Positions 1 through 6,490 of a stretch of DNA of 10,802 nucleotides are shown here, in pieces. The notes beneath the pieces were generated by a model, which had not been told where the DNA came from, searched no databases, and saw nothing but the letters and a program-made list of their open reading frames with translations. Source of the DNA: Oscillospiraceae bacterium (GTDB taxonomy: Bacteria; Bacillota; Clostridia; Oscillospirales; Ruminococcaceae); NCBI GenBank assembly GCA_031260615.1, contig JAISLG010000084.1:1-10802 (forward strand). Reading direction: 5' to 3'. The translations under genes were made by a program, and so were the position numbers. Numbering within the stretch: the first letter of the stretch is position 1; the number at the start of each line of letters is the position of its first letter.

Positions 1-1
1 C

Positions 2-862
2 ACGATTGTGCAAGTAGCGTCGGGGCGTTTCGGCGTGCATAAGGACTACTTGAACGCGGGTGCGGCAGTCGAGATTAAAATGGGACAAGGCGCGAAACCG
101 GGTATCGGCGGACACCTCCCGGGTATTAAAATAGGCGCGGACGTATCGCGCACTCGTATGATACCTATGGGAACAGACGCAATATCCCCCGCACCGCACC
201 ACGATATATATTCAATCGAGGATTTGCGGCAACTTGTATTATCCTTGAAAGAGGCGACAAACTTTGAAAAGCCCGTAATCGTAAAAATCGCGGCGGTGCA
301 TAACGTAGCGGCGATAGCGAGCGGCATTGCGCGGTCTGGCGCGGATATTATTGCAATAGACGGGTTCAGGGGCGGTACTGGCGCGGCGCCGCAACGGATA
401 CGCGATAACGTGGGTATCCCGATTGAATTGGCACTCGCAAGCGTTGACAAACGGCTCCGCGATGAGGGTATCCGCAATGACATATCCATTGTCGTGGGCG
501 GTTCGATACGGAGTTCCTCGGATGTATTTAAGGCGGTTGCGCTCGGCGCGGACGCTTGCTATATCGGAACGGCGGCTTGCCTTGCAATGGGCTGTCACCT
601 TTGCCGTGCGTGCCACGAGGGCAAGTGCAACTGGGGTATTGCCACACAACGCCCCGACCTTATAAAACGCCTTAACCCCGACATTGCATACAAGCGGCTT
701 GTTAATTTGGTAACGGCTTGGGACCACGAGATTAAAGAACTTATGGGCGGTATGGGTATCAACTCAATCGAGAGTTTGCGCGGCAACCGCCTTATGTTAC
801 GCGGTATCGGGCTGACGGAAAAAGAACTTGACATACTCGGCATAAAATACGCGGGCGAATAA
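2..862 (+). CDS. gltB: Glutamate synthase core domain (FMN / 3Fe-4S, archaeal-type GltB), 5' truncated by window edge
   Basis: This is the 3' part of the synthase subunit that condenses 2-oxoglutarate with ammonia into an iminoglutarate intermediate and reduces it on FMN to L-glutamate. The frame is open from base 2, so the GTG/ATG-like starts near position 8 are internal. Visible family signatures are the GQGAKPGIGGHLPG loop (about bases 80-124), the SPAPHHDIYSIEDL segment (about 186-228), a GGTGAAP phosphate/FMN-binding loop (about 372-392), and the iron-sulfur motif C-x5-C-x4-C at codons 593, 611 and 626, followed by GIATQ. An extra Cys (codon 602) lies within the first spacer. The protein ends about 78 residues after the last Cys. 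It therefore lacks the fused GXGXG domain of classical GltB, which is a separate gene at 2752. It is followed after 40 bases by its ferredoxin partner. The assignment to the glutamate synthase FMN family is firm. Confidence 0.93.
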   Translation, partial: TIVQVASGRFGVHKDYLNAGAAVEIKMGQGAKPGIGGHLPGIKIGADVSRTRMIPMGTDAISPAPHHDIYSIEDLRQLVLSLKEATNFEKPVIVKIAAVHNVAAIASGIARSGADIIAIDGFRGGTGAAPQRIRDNVGIPIELALASVDKRLRDEGIRNDISIVVGGSIRSSSDVFKAVALGADACYIGTAACLAMGCHLCRACHEGKCNWGIATQRPDLIKRLNPDIAYKRLVNLVTAWDHEIKELMGGMGINSIESLRGNRLMLRGIGLTEKELDILGIKYAGE

Positions 863-902
863 TCCCTCACACGCTCCATATCGGTGATAAGGAATATAAC
901 TA

Positions 903-1394
903 ATGAAAAAAATATATGTCAAAGAAGAACACTGTCTTGGCTGTCATCTTTGCGAAACGTACTGCGCGGCGGCGAATTCTGCGGACGGCAAAAACGGCGA
1001 GCGCAATTACTTAGTCAAAGCGTTTTCGCGTGCGGAAACGCCCGTTTCCCGTGTGCGTATCGAAAGCGAAACTGCCGATAGCAAAGGCGTAAACTTCGCC
1101 GTGCAATGCCGTCACTGTGAAGTGCCGCTATGCGTGAAAGGGTGCATTACAGGGGCATTGTCCGTGACCGATGGTGTAGTGTCCGTGGACGATACACGGT
1201 GCGTGGGCTGCTATACTTGCGTGCTGACTTGCCCGTATGGGTGCATTGTTATACCGCCCGAAAACGGCGACGGCGCAACCAATGGGAAACGCCACATTAT
1301 CAAAAAATGCGATTTGTGCGTGTCGCGCGGCGCAACACCCGCTTGCGTCGAGGGTTGCCCGAATGGTGCAATCGTTGTCGAAGAACGTGCTTGA
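903..1394 (+). CDS. Four-cluster 4Fe-4S ferredoxin of the dispersed glutamate synthase (HycB/DmsB-like)
   Basis: A 163-residue electron-transfer protein. Sixteen cysteines fall into four groups: C11-x2-C-x2-C-x3-C21, C69-x2-C-x4-C-x3-C81, C100-x2-C-x2-C-x3-C110 and C136-x2-C-x8-C-x3-C152. This is the layout of the HycB/DmsB/CooF family, which carries four [4Fe-4S] clusters. Cys114 is an extra one after the third group. There is no signal peptide or membrane segment, so it is cytoplasmic. The ATG at 903 is preceded by a TAAGGA ribosome binding site around 888-893. It sits between the GltB core and the FAD/NAD(P) oxidoreductase, so the inference is that it passes electrons between the oxidoreductase and the synthase. 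The physiological electron donor is not shown by sequence. Generic annotation pipelines would call it '4Fe-4S dicluster domain-containing protein'. Confidence 0.92.
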   Translation: MKKIYVKEEHCLGCHLCETYCAAANSADGKNGERNYLVKAFSRAETPVSRVRIESETADSKGVNFAVQCRHCEVPLCVKGCITGALSVTDGVVSVDDTRCVGCYTCVLTCPYGCIVIPPENGDGATNGKRHIIKKCDLCVSRGATPACVEGCPNGAIVVEERA

Positions 1395-1418
1395 TAATGT
1401 TCGTAATCTCCATATTAA
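1391..1418 (+). promoter_or_regulatory. Possible internal promoter before the oxidoreductase gene
   Basis: The 80-base gap between the ferredoxin stop and the oxidoreductase start is AT-rich compared with the genes on either side. It begins with TTGATA (1391-1396, five of six matches to a -35 box, overlapping the ferredoxin stop codon). After 16 bases comes TATTAA (1413-1418), a four-of-six -10 match. A gap this long is the widest within the operon, so a secondary promoter is possible, but such matches are common by chance in AT-rich DNA. No operator or riboswitch-like fold was recognised in the remainder of the gap. Confidence 0.2.
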
Positions 1419-1474
1419 AACACCATAACTATCGGCATAACTGCCTATTAAAATATAAAACGAGAGTATTATAA

Positions 1475-2755
1475 ATGGCGTATGTAATTATCGGCAACTC
1501 CGCGGCGGCTGTCGGCGCGATTGAGGGGATACGCAAAATAGATGCGGAAACCCCGATTACCGTAATATCCGATGAAAACTACCGCGCGTATTCGCGCCCC
1601 CTTATCAGTTACTGGCTCGGCGGAAAACTCGGCGGTGACGATAAGATATTCTATCGGGACGCGGATTTCTATGAAAAAAATAAGGCGTTCCCTGTCCTCG
1701 GCAAGTCCGTTACCAAAATTAACAAGGACGCGAAAACTGTTTCGCTGTCGGACGGAGCGGAGATTGTTTATGACAAACTCCTTGTCGCAACGGGTTCAAA
1801 GCCGTTTGTGCCGCCTATGACGGGGCTTGACAAGGTTGAAAAACAATACACATTTATGGATTACAGCAGTGTAATCAACATCAAATCCGCTCTCGAAAAT
1901 ATCAGCGGCGCGCGTAAAATACTTATAATCGGAGCGGGTCTGATTGGACTAAAAGCCGCCGAGAGTTTCTATGAGATTTCGCGCCCCAATGACAAAATAA
2001 CCGTGGTCGATATGGCGGACAGGATACTCCCGTCCATTCTCGATGTGTCGGCAGGGCAGATAATGCAAAAACATTTAGAGGAAAAACAAGTCGCGTTTGA
2101 ACTCGGAACAGTAGTGGATACGTTCACCGTGAACCCGATTAACGGCACGCAAATGGCTGTCCTCAAAAATGGTAAGAATATCGACTTCGACATTCTAATT
2201 CTCGCTGTCGGTGTTCGCCCGAATATTTCACTTGTACAGGATATCGGCGGAGCGGTCGGTCGCGCTATCAAAACCGATAAGACCCAACTCACCACAATAC
2301 CCGATGTGTACGCGGCAGGGGATTGCACGGAGAGTTTCGATGTGTCGAGCGGCACGGATAAGGTGCTTGCACTTCTACCGAACGCGTATTTGCAAGGCGA
2401 GGCGGCTGGTGTGAATATGGCTTGCACTCAACTCGGCAATGGTTCGTCCGTTCCTTACGAAAATGCAATTCCTATGAACGCAATCGGCTTTTTCGGGTTG
2501 CATATCATCACTGCGGGTTCGTATGACGGCACGGAATTACTCGTCACCGAGGGCAGTAAATCATACAAAAAATTCTTTGTCAAGGACAATAAATTAGTCG
2601 GGTATATTCTCCTCGGCGACATCGAACGCGCAGGGATTTATACAAGTCTGATTCGCGAACAAACTCCACTCGACACCGTTAATTTTGACCTCTTAAAAAA
2701 GAATCCGCAATTACTCGGGTTCGGGAAAGACAAACGAAAGGAGAAATTGGCTTGA
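1475..2755 (+). CDS. FAD/NAD(P)-dependent oxidoreductase of the dispersed glutamate synthase (NADH oxidase-like)
   Basis: A 426-residue pyridine-nucleotide disulfide oxidoreductase-family flavoprotein without a redox-active disulfide motif. It starts with an FAD-binding Rossmann strand (VIIGNSAAA, about residues 4-12) followed by the ISDENYRAYSRPLISYWL segment typical of the NADH-oxidase/rubredoxin-reductase-like group. Next come an ATG-type turn (LLVATGSKPF, about 103-112), a second NAD(P)-binding fold (IIGAGLIGLKAAE, about 150-162) and a second FAD contact (DVYAAGDCTE, about 276-285). The first Rossmann turn has Ala where this group often has a third Gly. The predicted role is to take electrons from NAD(P)H, or reduced ferredoxin, and pass them through the adjacent ferredoxin to the GltB core, standing in for GltD. 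The ATG at 1475 has only a weak purine stretch (GAGAG) upstream. The stop overlaps the start of the next gene. Confidence 0.9.
   Translation: MAYVIIGNSAAAVGAIEGIRKIDAETPITVISDENYRAYSRPLISYWLGGKLGGDDKIFYRDADFYEKNKAFPVLGKSVTKINKDAKTVSLSDGAEIVYDKLLVATGSKPFVPPMTGLDKVEKQYTFMDYSSVINIKSALENISGARKILIIGAGLIGLKAAESFYEISRPNDKITVVDMADRILPSILDVSAGQIMQKHLEEKQVAFELGTVVDTFTVNPINGTQMAVLKNGKNIDFDILILAVGVRPNISLVQDIGGAVGRAIKTDKTQLTTIPDVYAAGDCTESFDVSSGTDKVLALLPNAYLQGEAAGVNMACTQLGNGSSVPYENAIPMNAIGFFGLHIITAGSYDGTELLVTEGSKSYKKFFVKDNKLVGYILLGDIERAGIYTSLIREQTPLDTVNFDLLKKNPQLLGFGKDKRKEKLA
2737..2754 (+). promoter_or_regulatory. Ribosome binding site that fixes a TTG start
   Basis: A near-perfect Shine-Dalgarno sequence, AAAGGAG (2737-2743), lies 8 bases before TTG at 2752-2754. 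The TTG overlaps the TGA stop of the oxidoreductase (2753-2755). The combination of good spacing and a stop/start overlap makes the TTG the likely true start of the GXGXG gene and indicates translational coupling. Confidence 0.8.
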
Positions 2756-3510
2756 CTACCGTAATATGTGAAAAAGTCCCGAACGTGGACGTTGACAGGG
2801 ATATAAACAGCCAAATCAAGAACGCGCCTGACGGCGACGTGCTTGTTAAGAATGTCGCAGGGCACCGTTACATAGGTAACGGAACGAGCGGAAAGGCGAT
2901 AACTATCGAGGGAACGCCGGGCAATGCGCTCGGAGCATATCTCAACGGCAGTACCATTATCGTGAACGGCAACGCGCAAGATGCGGTCGGCGATACAATG
3001 AACTGCGGCTCGATTGTAATACACGGGAACGCGGGTGATACCGTTGGGTATGGTATGCGTGACGGGAAAATATTCATCAAGGGCAACGCTGGATACCGTT
3101 CGGGTATCCATATGAAAGAATATCAGGACAAAGTGCCGCTCGTTGTAATCGGCGGCAAAACTGGGAATTTCCTCGGCGAGTATCAGGCTGGCGGGACAAT
3201 AATCGTCCTCGGACTCGATAACGTAAATGCACCGAGCGGTGTACCCGCTGTCGGTGGGTTCTGCGCTACGGGGCAACACGGGGGGCGTATTTATATCCGC
3301 TCCGATGTATTACCAGAATTTTTACCCGTACAGGTTATCTGCGCCGATGCGGACGACTCCGATAAGGAGTTCATAAAACCCTTCATCACCGAGTTTGTCG
3401 AGCATTTCTCCGACCTCGGACAAACCGTTGACGGGTTGCTCGCCGCGCATTTCTTCAAACTTACCCCGAACAGCAAATCGCCTTACAAGCAATTGTATGT
3501 GAATAACTGA
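2752..3510 (+). CDS. GXGXG beta-helix domain protein (C-terminal domain of glutamate synthase as a separate subunit)
   Basis: A 252-residue protein matching the GXGXG domain that forms the C-terminal right-handed beta-helix of classical GltB; the domain is also shared with subunit C of formylmethanofuran dehydrogenase. Repeats of about 18-20 residues carry the G-x-x-x-G / GNA-type turns that define the helix, for example GTPGNALGAYLNG, GNAQDAVGDTMNCG, GNAGDTVGYGMRDG and GKTGNFLGEYQAG, spanning about residues 50-150. In classical enzymes this domain is structural and lies next to the ammonia channel and synthase site. A similar scaffolding role in a multi-subunit complex with the gene-2 core is inferred. 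Start is TTG, supported by the ribosome binding site upstream. The last about 60 residues are more acidic and not repeat-like. It is the last gene of the operon. Confidence 0.9.
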   Translation: MTTVICEKVPNVDVDRDINSQIKNAPDGDVLVKNVAGHRYIGNGTSGKAITIEGTPGNALGAYLNGSTIIVNGNAQDAVGDTMNCGSIVIHGNAGDTVGYGMRDGKIFIKGNAGYRSGIHMKEYQDKVPLVVIGGKTGNFLGEYQAGGTIIVLGLDNVNAPSGVPAVGGFCATGQHGGRIYIRSDVLPEFLPVQVICADADDSDKEFIKPFITEFVEHFSDLGQTVDGLLAAHFFKLTPNSKSPYKQLYVNN

Positions 3511-3512
3511 TA

Positions 3513-3552
3513 ACTACCACACTACCACACTACCACACTACCACACTACCAC
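3513..3552. repeat. Tandem repeat, five perfect copies of the octamer ACTACCAC
   Basis: Five exact head-to-tail copies of an 8-base unit, followed by a partial AC, start 2 bases after the stop codon of the GXGXG gene and end just before the terminator hairpin. The unit is not a multiple of three and lies outside any gene. The minus strand carries GG pairs every 8 bases. The arrangement suggests expansion by slipped-strand replication. No function can be read from it. Confidence 0.95.
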
Positions 3553-3556
3553 ACAA

Positions 3557-3584
3557 AAACACCCTCGAATTGACGAGGGTGTTT
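3557..3584. terminator. Bidirectional intrinsic terminator between convergent operons
   Basis: A perfect 11-base-pair stem (3557-3567 with 3574-3584, containing ACCCTCG / CGAGGGT) encloses a 6-base loop (AATTGA). On the plus strand the stem ends in TTT and is followed by the AT-rich GTATATTTATAAAATA. On the minus strand it is followed by TTTTT. It lies 46 bases after the GXGXG stop and 17 bases after the ftsE stop, so it can end both transcripts. Confidence 0.88.
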
Positions 3585-3601
3585 GTATATTTATAAAATA
3601 T

Positions 3602-4306
3602 TTAGTCATCAAGGTTACTTAGATTCTCCGAACCGTCCACGTTCTTGTCAAATACGACTTCGCCATTTTTGATACATATTACGCGCCCACCAAAATATTT
3701 CACCATATCGTGGCTGTGCGTAACCATTATTACGGTTTTCCCCTGTCGGTTAATATCGCGGAACAGTTCAACAATTTCATACGACAGTTCGGGGTCGATA
3801 TTGCCTGTCGGCTCGTCCGCGATTATTAGTGACGGGTTACCTGCGAACGCGCGCGCAATCGCGCACCGTTGCTGTTCTCCGCCCGATAACTGTGACGGGT
3901 AACTACGCGCTTTGTTCAGCAAATGTACTAATTCGAGCGCGTATAATACACGCTTCTTGATTTCCCGTGACGACTTGTTCATTATCCGCAACACGAACGC
4001 GACATTTTCATACACGGTCATTGACGGGATAAGACGGAAGTCCTGAAACACCATACCTATCGTACGGCGGAACTTCGGCACTTGCGAGCGTTTCATTCTC
4101 GTGATGTTGTAGTCGTTCACAAAAACGTGTCCCGATGACGGTAGTTTGCGCCGCGTCAACAGGTTAAGCAATGTGCTTTTCCCAGCACCCGATTTTCCGA
4201 TAAGGAACACAAATTCCCCATCGTCAATCCGCAAATTTATGTCTTTCAGCGCGTGTATGCGCGTTCCGTCTTTGAAGTGAACGTCAACATTTTTGAATTC
4301 AACCAT
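3602..4306 (-). CDS. ftsE: Cell-division ABC transporter ATPase FtsE
   Basis: A 234-residue ABC ATPase. Walker A is GKSGAGKST (37-45), the Q-loop is in VFQDFRLI (Q88), the signature is LSGGEQQR (140-147), Walker B is LIIADEP (160-166) and the H-switch is H197. The stretch IGMVFQDFRLIPSMTVYENVAF is characteristic of FtsE rather than of LolD/MacB ATPases, which are the nearest alternatives. In bacteria FtsE binds the membrane protein FtsX and together they control peptidoglycan hydrolases at the division site. FtsX usually follows ftsE directly, but here the next element is a terminator, so the partner must be encoded elsewhere or the ATPase serves another permease. ATG at 4306 lies 3 bases after the gltA stop, with AAGG about 6 bases upstream inside the end of gltA. 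It is the last gene of the minus-strand operon. Confidence 0.9.
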   Translation of the reverse strand: MVEFKNVDVHFKDGTRIHALKDINLRIDDGEFVFLIGKSGAGKSTLLNLLTRRKLPSSGHVFVNDYNITRMKRSQVPKFRRTIGMVFQDFRLIPSMTVYENVAFVLRIMNKSSREIKKRVLYALELVHLLNKARSYPSQLSGGEQQRCAIARAFAGNPSLIIADEPTGNIDPELSYEIVELFRDINRQGKTVIMVTHSHDMVKYFGGRVICIKNGEVVFDKNVDGSENLSNLDD

Positions 4307-4309
4307 ACA

Positions 4310-5665
4310 TTACCTTGTAATTGTATTTAATGCGGCAACCGCCGCGCGTTTACCCGCTCCCATAGCCGATATGACAGTCGCCGCGCCCGTGACGGCATCG
4401 CCGCCCGAATACACATTAGGTAGGTTTGTTGCGCCGTTTTCGTCCGTTATTATCCGACCGCGTTCGGTGTGCAGTTCGGGTGTATTGTTCGCGATTATCG
4501 GGTTCGGCGATGTGCCGACTGCGATTACGGCGCACTCCACGGGTAGTGTCTGTGTCGCGCCCTCGATTATTATCGCATTGCGCCGCCCTCTTTCATCGGG
4601 CTCGGTGAGTTTTGTCGGGGCATATACAATCCCGTTTAGTCGACCGCGCTCGTCCGCAGTAAATTCGAGAGGCGCGGACAGTTCCTTTATAACTATCCCT
4701 TCCTCGACCGCGTGCCGTACTTCCTCGGTTCGCGCCGGCATTTCCGCGACCGTGCGCCGATATAATAACACGACTTTTTTCGCGCCGATGCGTAACGCTG
4801 TCCGTGCCGCGTCCATCGCGACATTACCGCCGCCGATTACCGCAACCGTATCCGCGCGGAACAGTGGCGTGTCGTATTCGGGGAGGTATGCTTTGCAGAG
4901 GTTCGCGCGCGTGAGGTATTCGTTCGCGGAGAATACACCTGGCAACCCCTCCCCCTTGATGTTCAAAAACTGTGGCAACCCCGCACCCGTTCCGATGAAT
5001 ACACAGGTATGTTTTTCGCGTAGTTCGGCGAGTGTATGGGTGTTCCCCACCACGGCATTTAATTTTATTTCCGCTCCGAGCGACACGAGCCGTGCAATTT
5101 CGTCACGGACTATCCGCTTAGGCAAGCGGAATTCGGGGATACCGTACACGAGTACGCCGCCTGCGGTATGGTTCGCCTCGTACATTGTTACGGGAACGCC
5201 GTGTGCGAGCAATTCCCCTGCGAACGCCAAACTTGCGGGACCCGTGCCGATTACGGCGGCGGTTTTGTCGCCGACTGATTTGGATATTGGGGCGTTGCTG
5301 TTGCCGTTGTCGGCGGCGTATCGTTCGAGTTGCCCGATAGCGACGGGTTCACCTTTTATGCCGAGTATGCACTGTCCTTCGCATTGCCGTTCTTGCGGAC
5401 AGACCCGACCGCATATTGACGGGAGCGCGTTCGCGGATATTATTTTTTGGTACGCGCCGCGAGCATTGCCCTGTTTGAGTTCGGATATAAACTCGGGTAT
5501 CGGTACATTAACGGGGCAACCGCCGACACATTTCGGTGCGTTGCAGTTCAAACATCGCGCCGCCTCGGCAGTTGCCGTTTCCTCGTCGAACCCGAGATTA
5601 ACCTCGCCGAAAGTAGTTCGGCGGAGGGTTTGTTCCAAAAGCGGCGGTATATTTCTGTTTGTCAT
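4310..5665 (-). CDS. gltA: Glutamate synthase small-subunit-type NADPH flavoprotein (GltA/GltD/NfnB family)
   Basis: A 451-residue iron-sulfur flavoprotein. The N-terminal domain has two cysteine groups, C38-x2-C-x4-C-x3-C50 and C85-x3-C-x5-C-x3-C99, for two [4Fe-4S] clusters. An FAD Rossmann fold (VIGTGPASLAFAG, about 138-150) follows, then an NADPH-binding fold (VIGGGNVAMDAARTAL, about 277-292) and the C-terminal FAD contact (NVYSGGDAVTGAATVISAM, about residue 415). The family includes GltD of NADPH-glutamate synthase, the so-called homotetrameric GltA, and NfnB, the NADPH-side subunit of electron-bifurcating NADH-dependent ferredoxin:NADP+ oxidoreductase. Sequence alone does not separate these. 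No nfnA-like gene lies next to it, yet a glutamate synthase operon ends 0.8 kb away, so a role as an alternative electron donor to that enzyme is possible. AAAAGGTGA within the last codons of the Sel1 gene is its ribosome binding site. The start is 8 bases after that stop. Confidence 0.9.
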   Translation of the reverse strand: MTNRNIPPLLEQTLRRTTFGEVNLGFDEETATAEAARCLNCNAPKCVGGCPVNVPIPEFISELKQGNARGAYQKIISANALPSICGRVCPQERQCEGQCILGIKGEPVAIGQLERYAADNGNSNAPISKSVGDKTAAVIGTGPASLAFAGELLAHGVPVTMYEANHTAGGVLVYGIPEFRLPKRIVRDEIARLVSLGAEIKLNAVVGNTHTLAELREKHTCVFIGTGAGLPQFLNIKGEGLPGVFSANEYLTRANLCKAYLPEYDTPLFRADTVAVIGGGNVAMDAARTALRIGAKKVVLLYRRTVAEMPARTEEVRHAVEEGIVIKELSAPLEFTADERGRLNGIVYAPTKLTEPDERGRRNAIIIEGATQTLPVECAVIAVGTSPNPIIANNTPELHTERGRIITDENGATNLPNVYSGGDAVTGAATVISAMGAGKRAAVAALNTITR

Positions 5666-5673
5666 TTATTTAA

Positions 5674-6486
5674 TTATTCACCTTTTTTCGCGACTATATT
5701 ACCCGACAAAGCCGACAGTTGTCGCGCGAGAGTATCCTGACGTTTTTTTTCTTCGCCCTCGACTTTTTTGAGCGCGTTGGGGGTATTCCAACCGAGCGTT
5801 GCAAGTTGTTTTACTGCTTCGGGGAGTTTTAGGTCGGCGGATTTTTTCAGCCAGTCATAGGACAACCGCAAATCGGGGGGCGTACCGCGCCCAACCGCGT
5901 AACAACCTGCCAAATTAAACATTGCTTTTGGGTCGCCGAGTTTCGATGCGGCGAGCCACCACTCGAAACATTTATCCTCGTCACGCGGCAACCCTTTGCC
6001 CTCCAAATATGCTTGCCCGAGGTTCACCATAGCGAAAACATTACCTTCGTCAGCGGCTTTTTTGAGCACTGCCGCACCCTTTTCGGGGTTATTTATTTCG
6101 GGGTTTTTGCTGTAATAAAGTTCGGCAAGGCGCACGGCGGCATTTTGGTCGCCGAGTTCCTCCGCTTTTTTGAAGTATTCGCTTGCTTTTTCGTCACTCC
6201 TCGGGAATGGTTTGTCCTCGCCTTTTTCAAACAAATACATTATACCGAGGTTGAAGTAACCTGCGGCTAATCCCGCATCTCCCGCCTTACCGTACCATTC
6301 GGCGGCGGCAACGGGGTCACGTTTAATCCCAAATCCGCGGTGGTATATATTCCCCACGCCGAGCATCGCCGGTGTAATCCCAAGGTCGGCGGCTTGCTTG
6401 AAACATTCAAGCCCGGTTGCGAAGTCTTGCTTTTCGCAAGCGGCTTTTCCCTTTTCAAATATTTCTATTGCCTGTTTGTTTTCCAT
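5674..6486 (-). CDS. Sel1/TPR-like repeat protein of unknown role
   Basis: A 270-residue all-helical repeat protein. After a TPR-like first hairpin (residues 5-35) come about five Sel1-like repeats starting near residues 37, 73, 113, 149 and 185, with the typical pattern A-x-x-x-L-G-x-x-Y-x-x-G...A-x-x-W-x-x-K-A-A-x-x-G (examples: NLGIMYLFEKG, NLGQAYLEGKG, NLAGCYAVGRG). The tail from about 240 is rich in Lys and Glu. There is no signal peptide or membrane segment, so it should be cytoplasmic, whereas many bacterial Sel1 proteins are exported. Such repeats bind other proteins; the partner is unknown. ATG at 6486 was chosen because it follows the pth stop by 4 bases with GGGAAA upstream; an ATG at 6525 would add 13 residues that overlap pth. 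Its position between pth and gltA gives no clear clue to function. Confidence 0.85.
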   Translation of the reverse strand: MENKQAIEIFEKGKAACEKQDFATGLECFKQAADLGITPAMLGVGNIYHRGFGIKRDPVAAAEWYGKAGDAGLAAGYFNLGIMYLFEKGEDKPFPRSDEKASEYFKKAEELGDQNAAVRLAELYYSKNPEINNPEKGAAVLKKAADEGNVFAMVNLGQAYLEGKGLPRDEDKCFEWWLAASKLGDPKAMFNLAGCYAVGRGTPPDLRLSYDWLKKSADLKLPEAVKQLATLGWNTPNALKKVEGEEKKRQDTLARQLSALSGNIVAKKGE

Positions 6487-6490
6487 AAAT

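Noticed and set aside
2638..3279. Open frame of 213 codons on the minus strand opposite the GXGXG gene
   Set aside because: No domain is recognisable, and the plus-strand frame has a clear family match, a good ribosome binding site and a stop/start overlap.
3513..3552. CRISPR-like array
   Set aside because: The unit is 8 bases with no spacers between copies and no cas genes nearby; it is a simple tandem repeat.
4293..5771. Open frame of 492 codons on the plus strand
   Set aside because: It lies entirely opposite gltA and the end of the Sel1 gene. Its translation is Ala/Ser/Arg/Pro-rich with no recognisable domain, while the minus strand gives a full conserved flavoprotein. The length comes from the codon composition of gltA.
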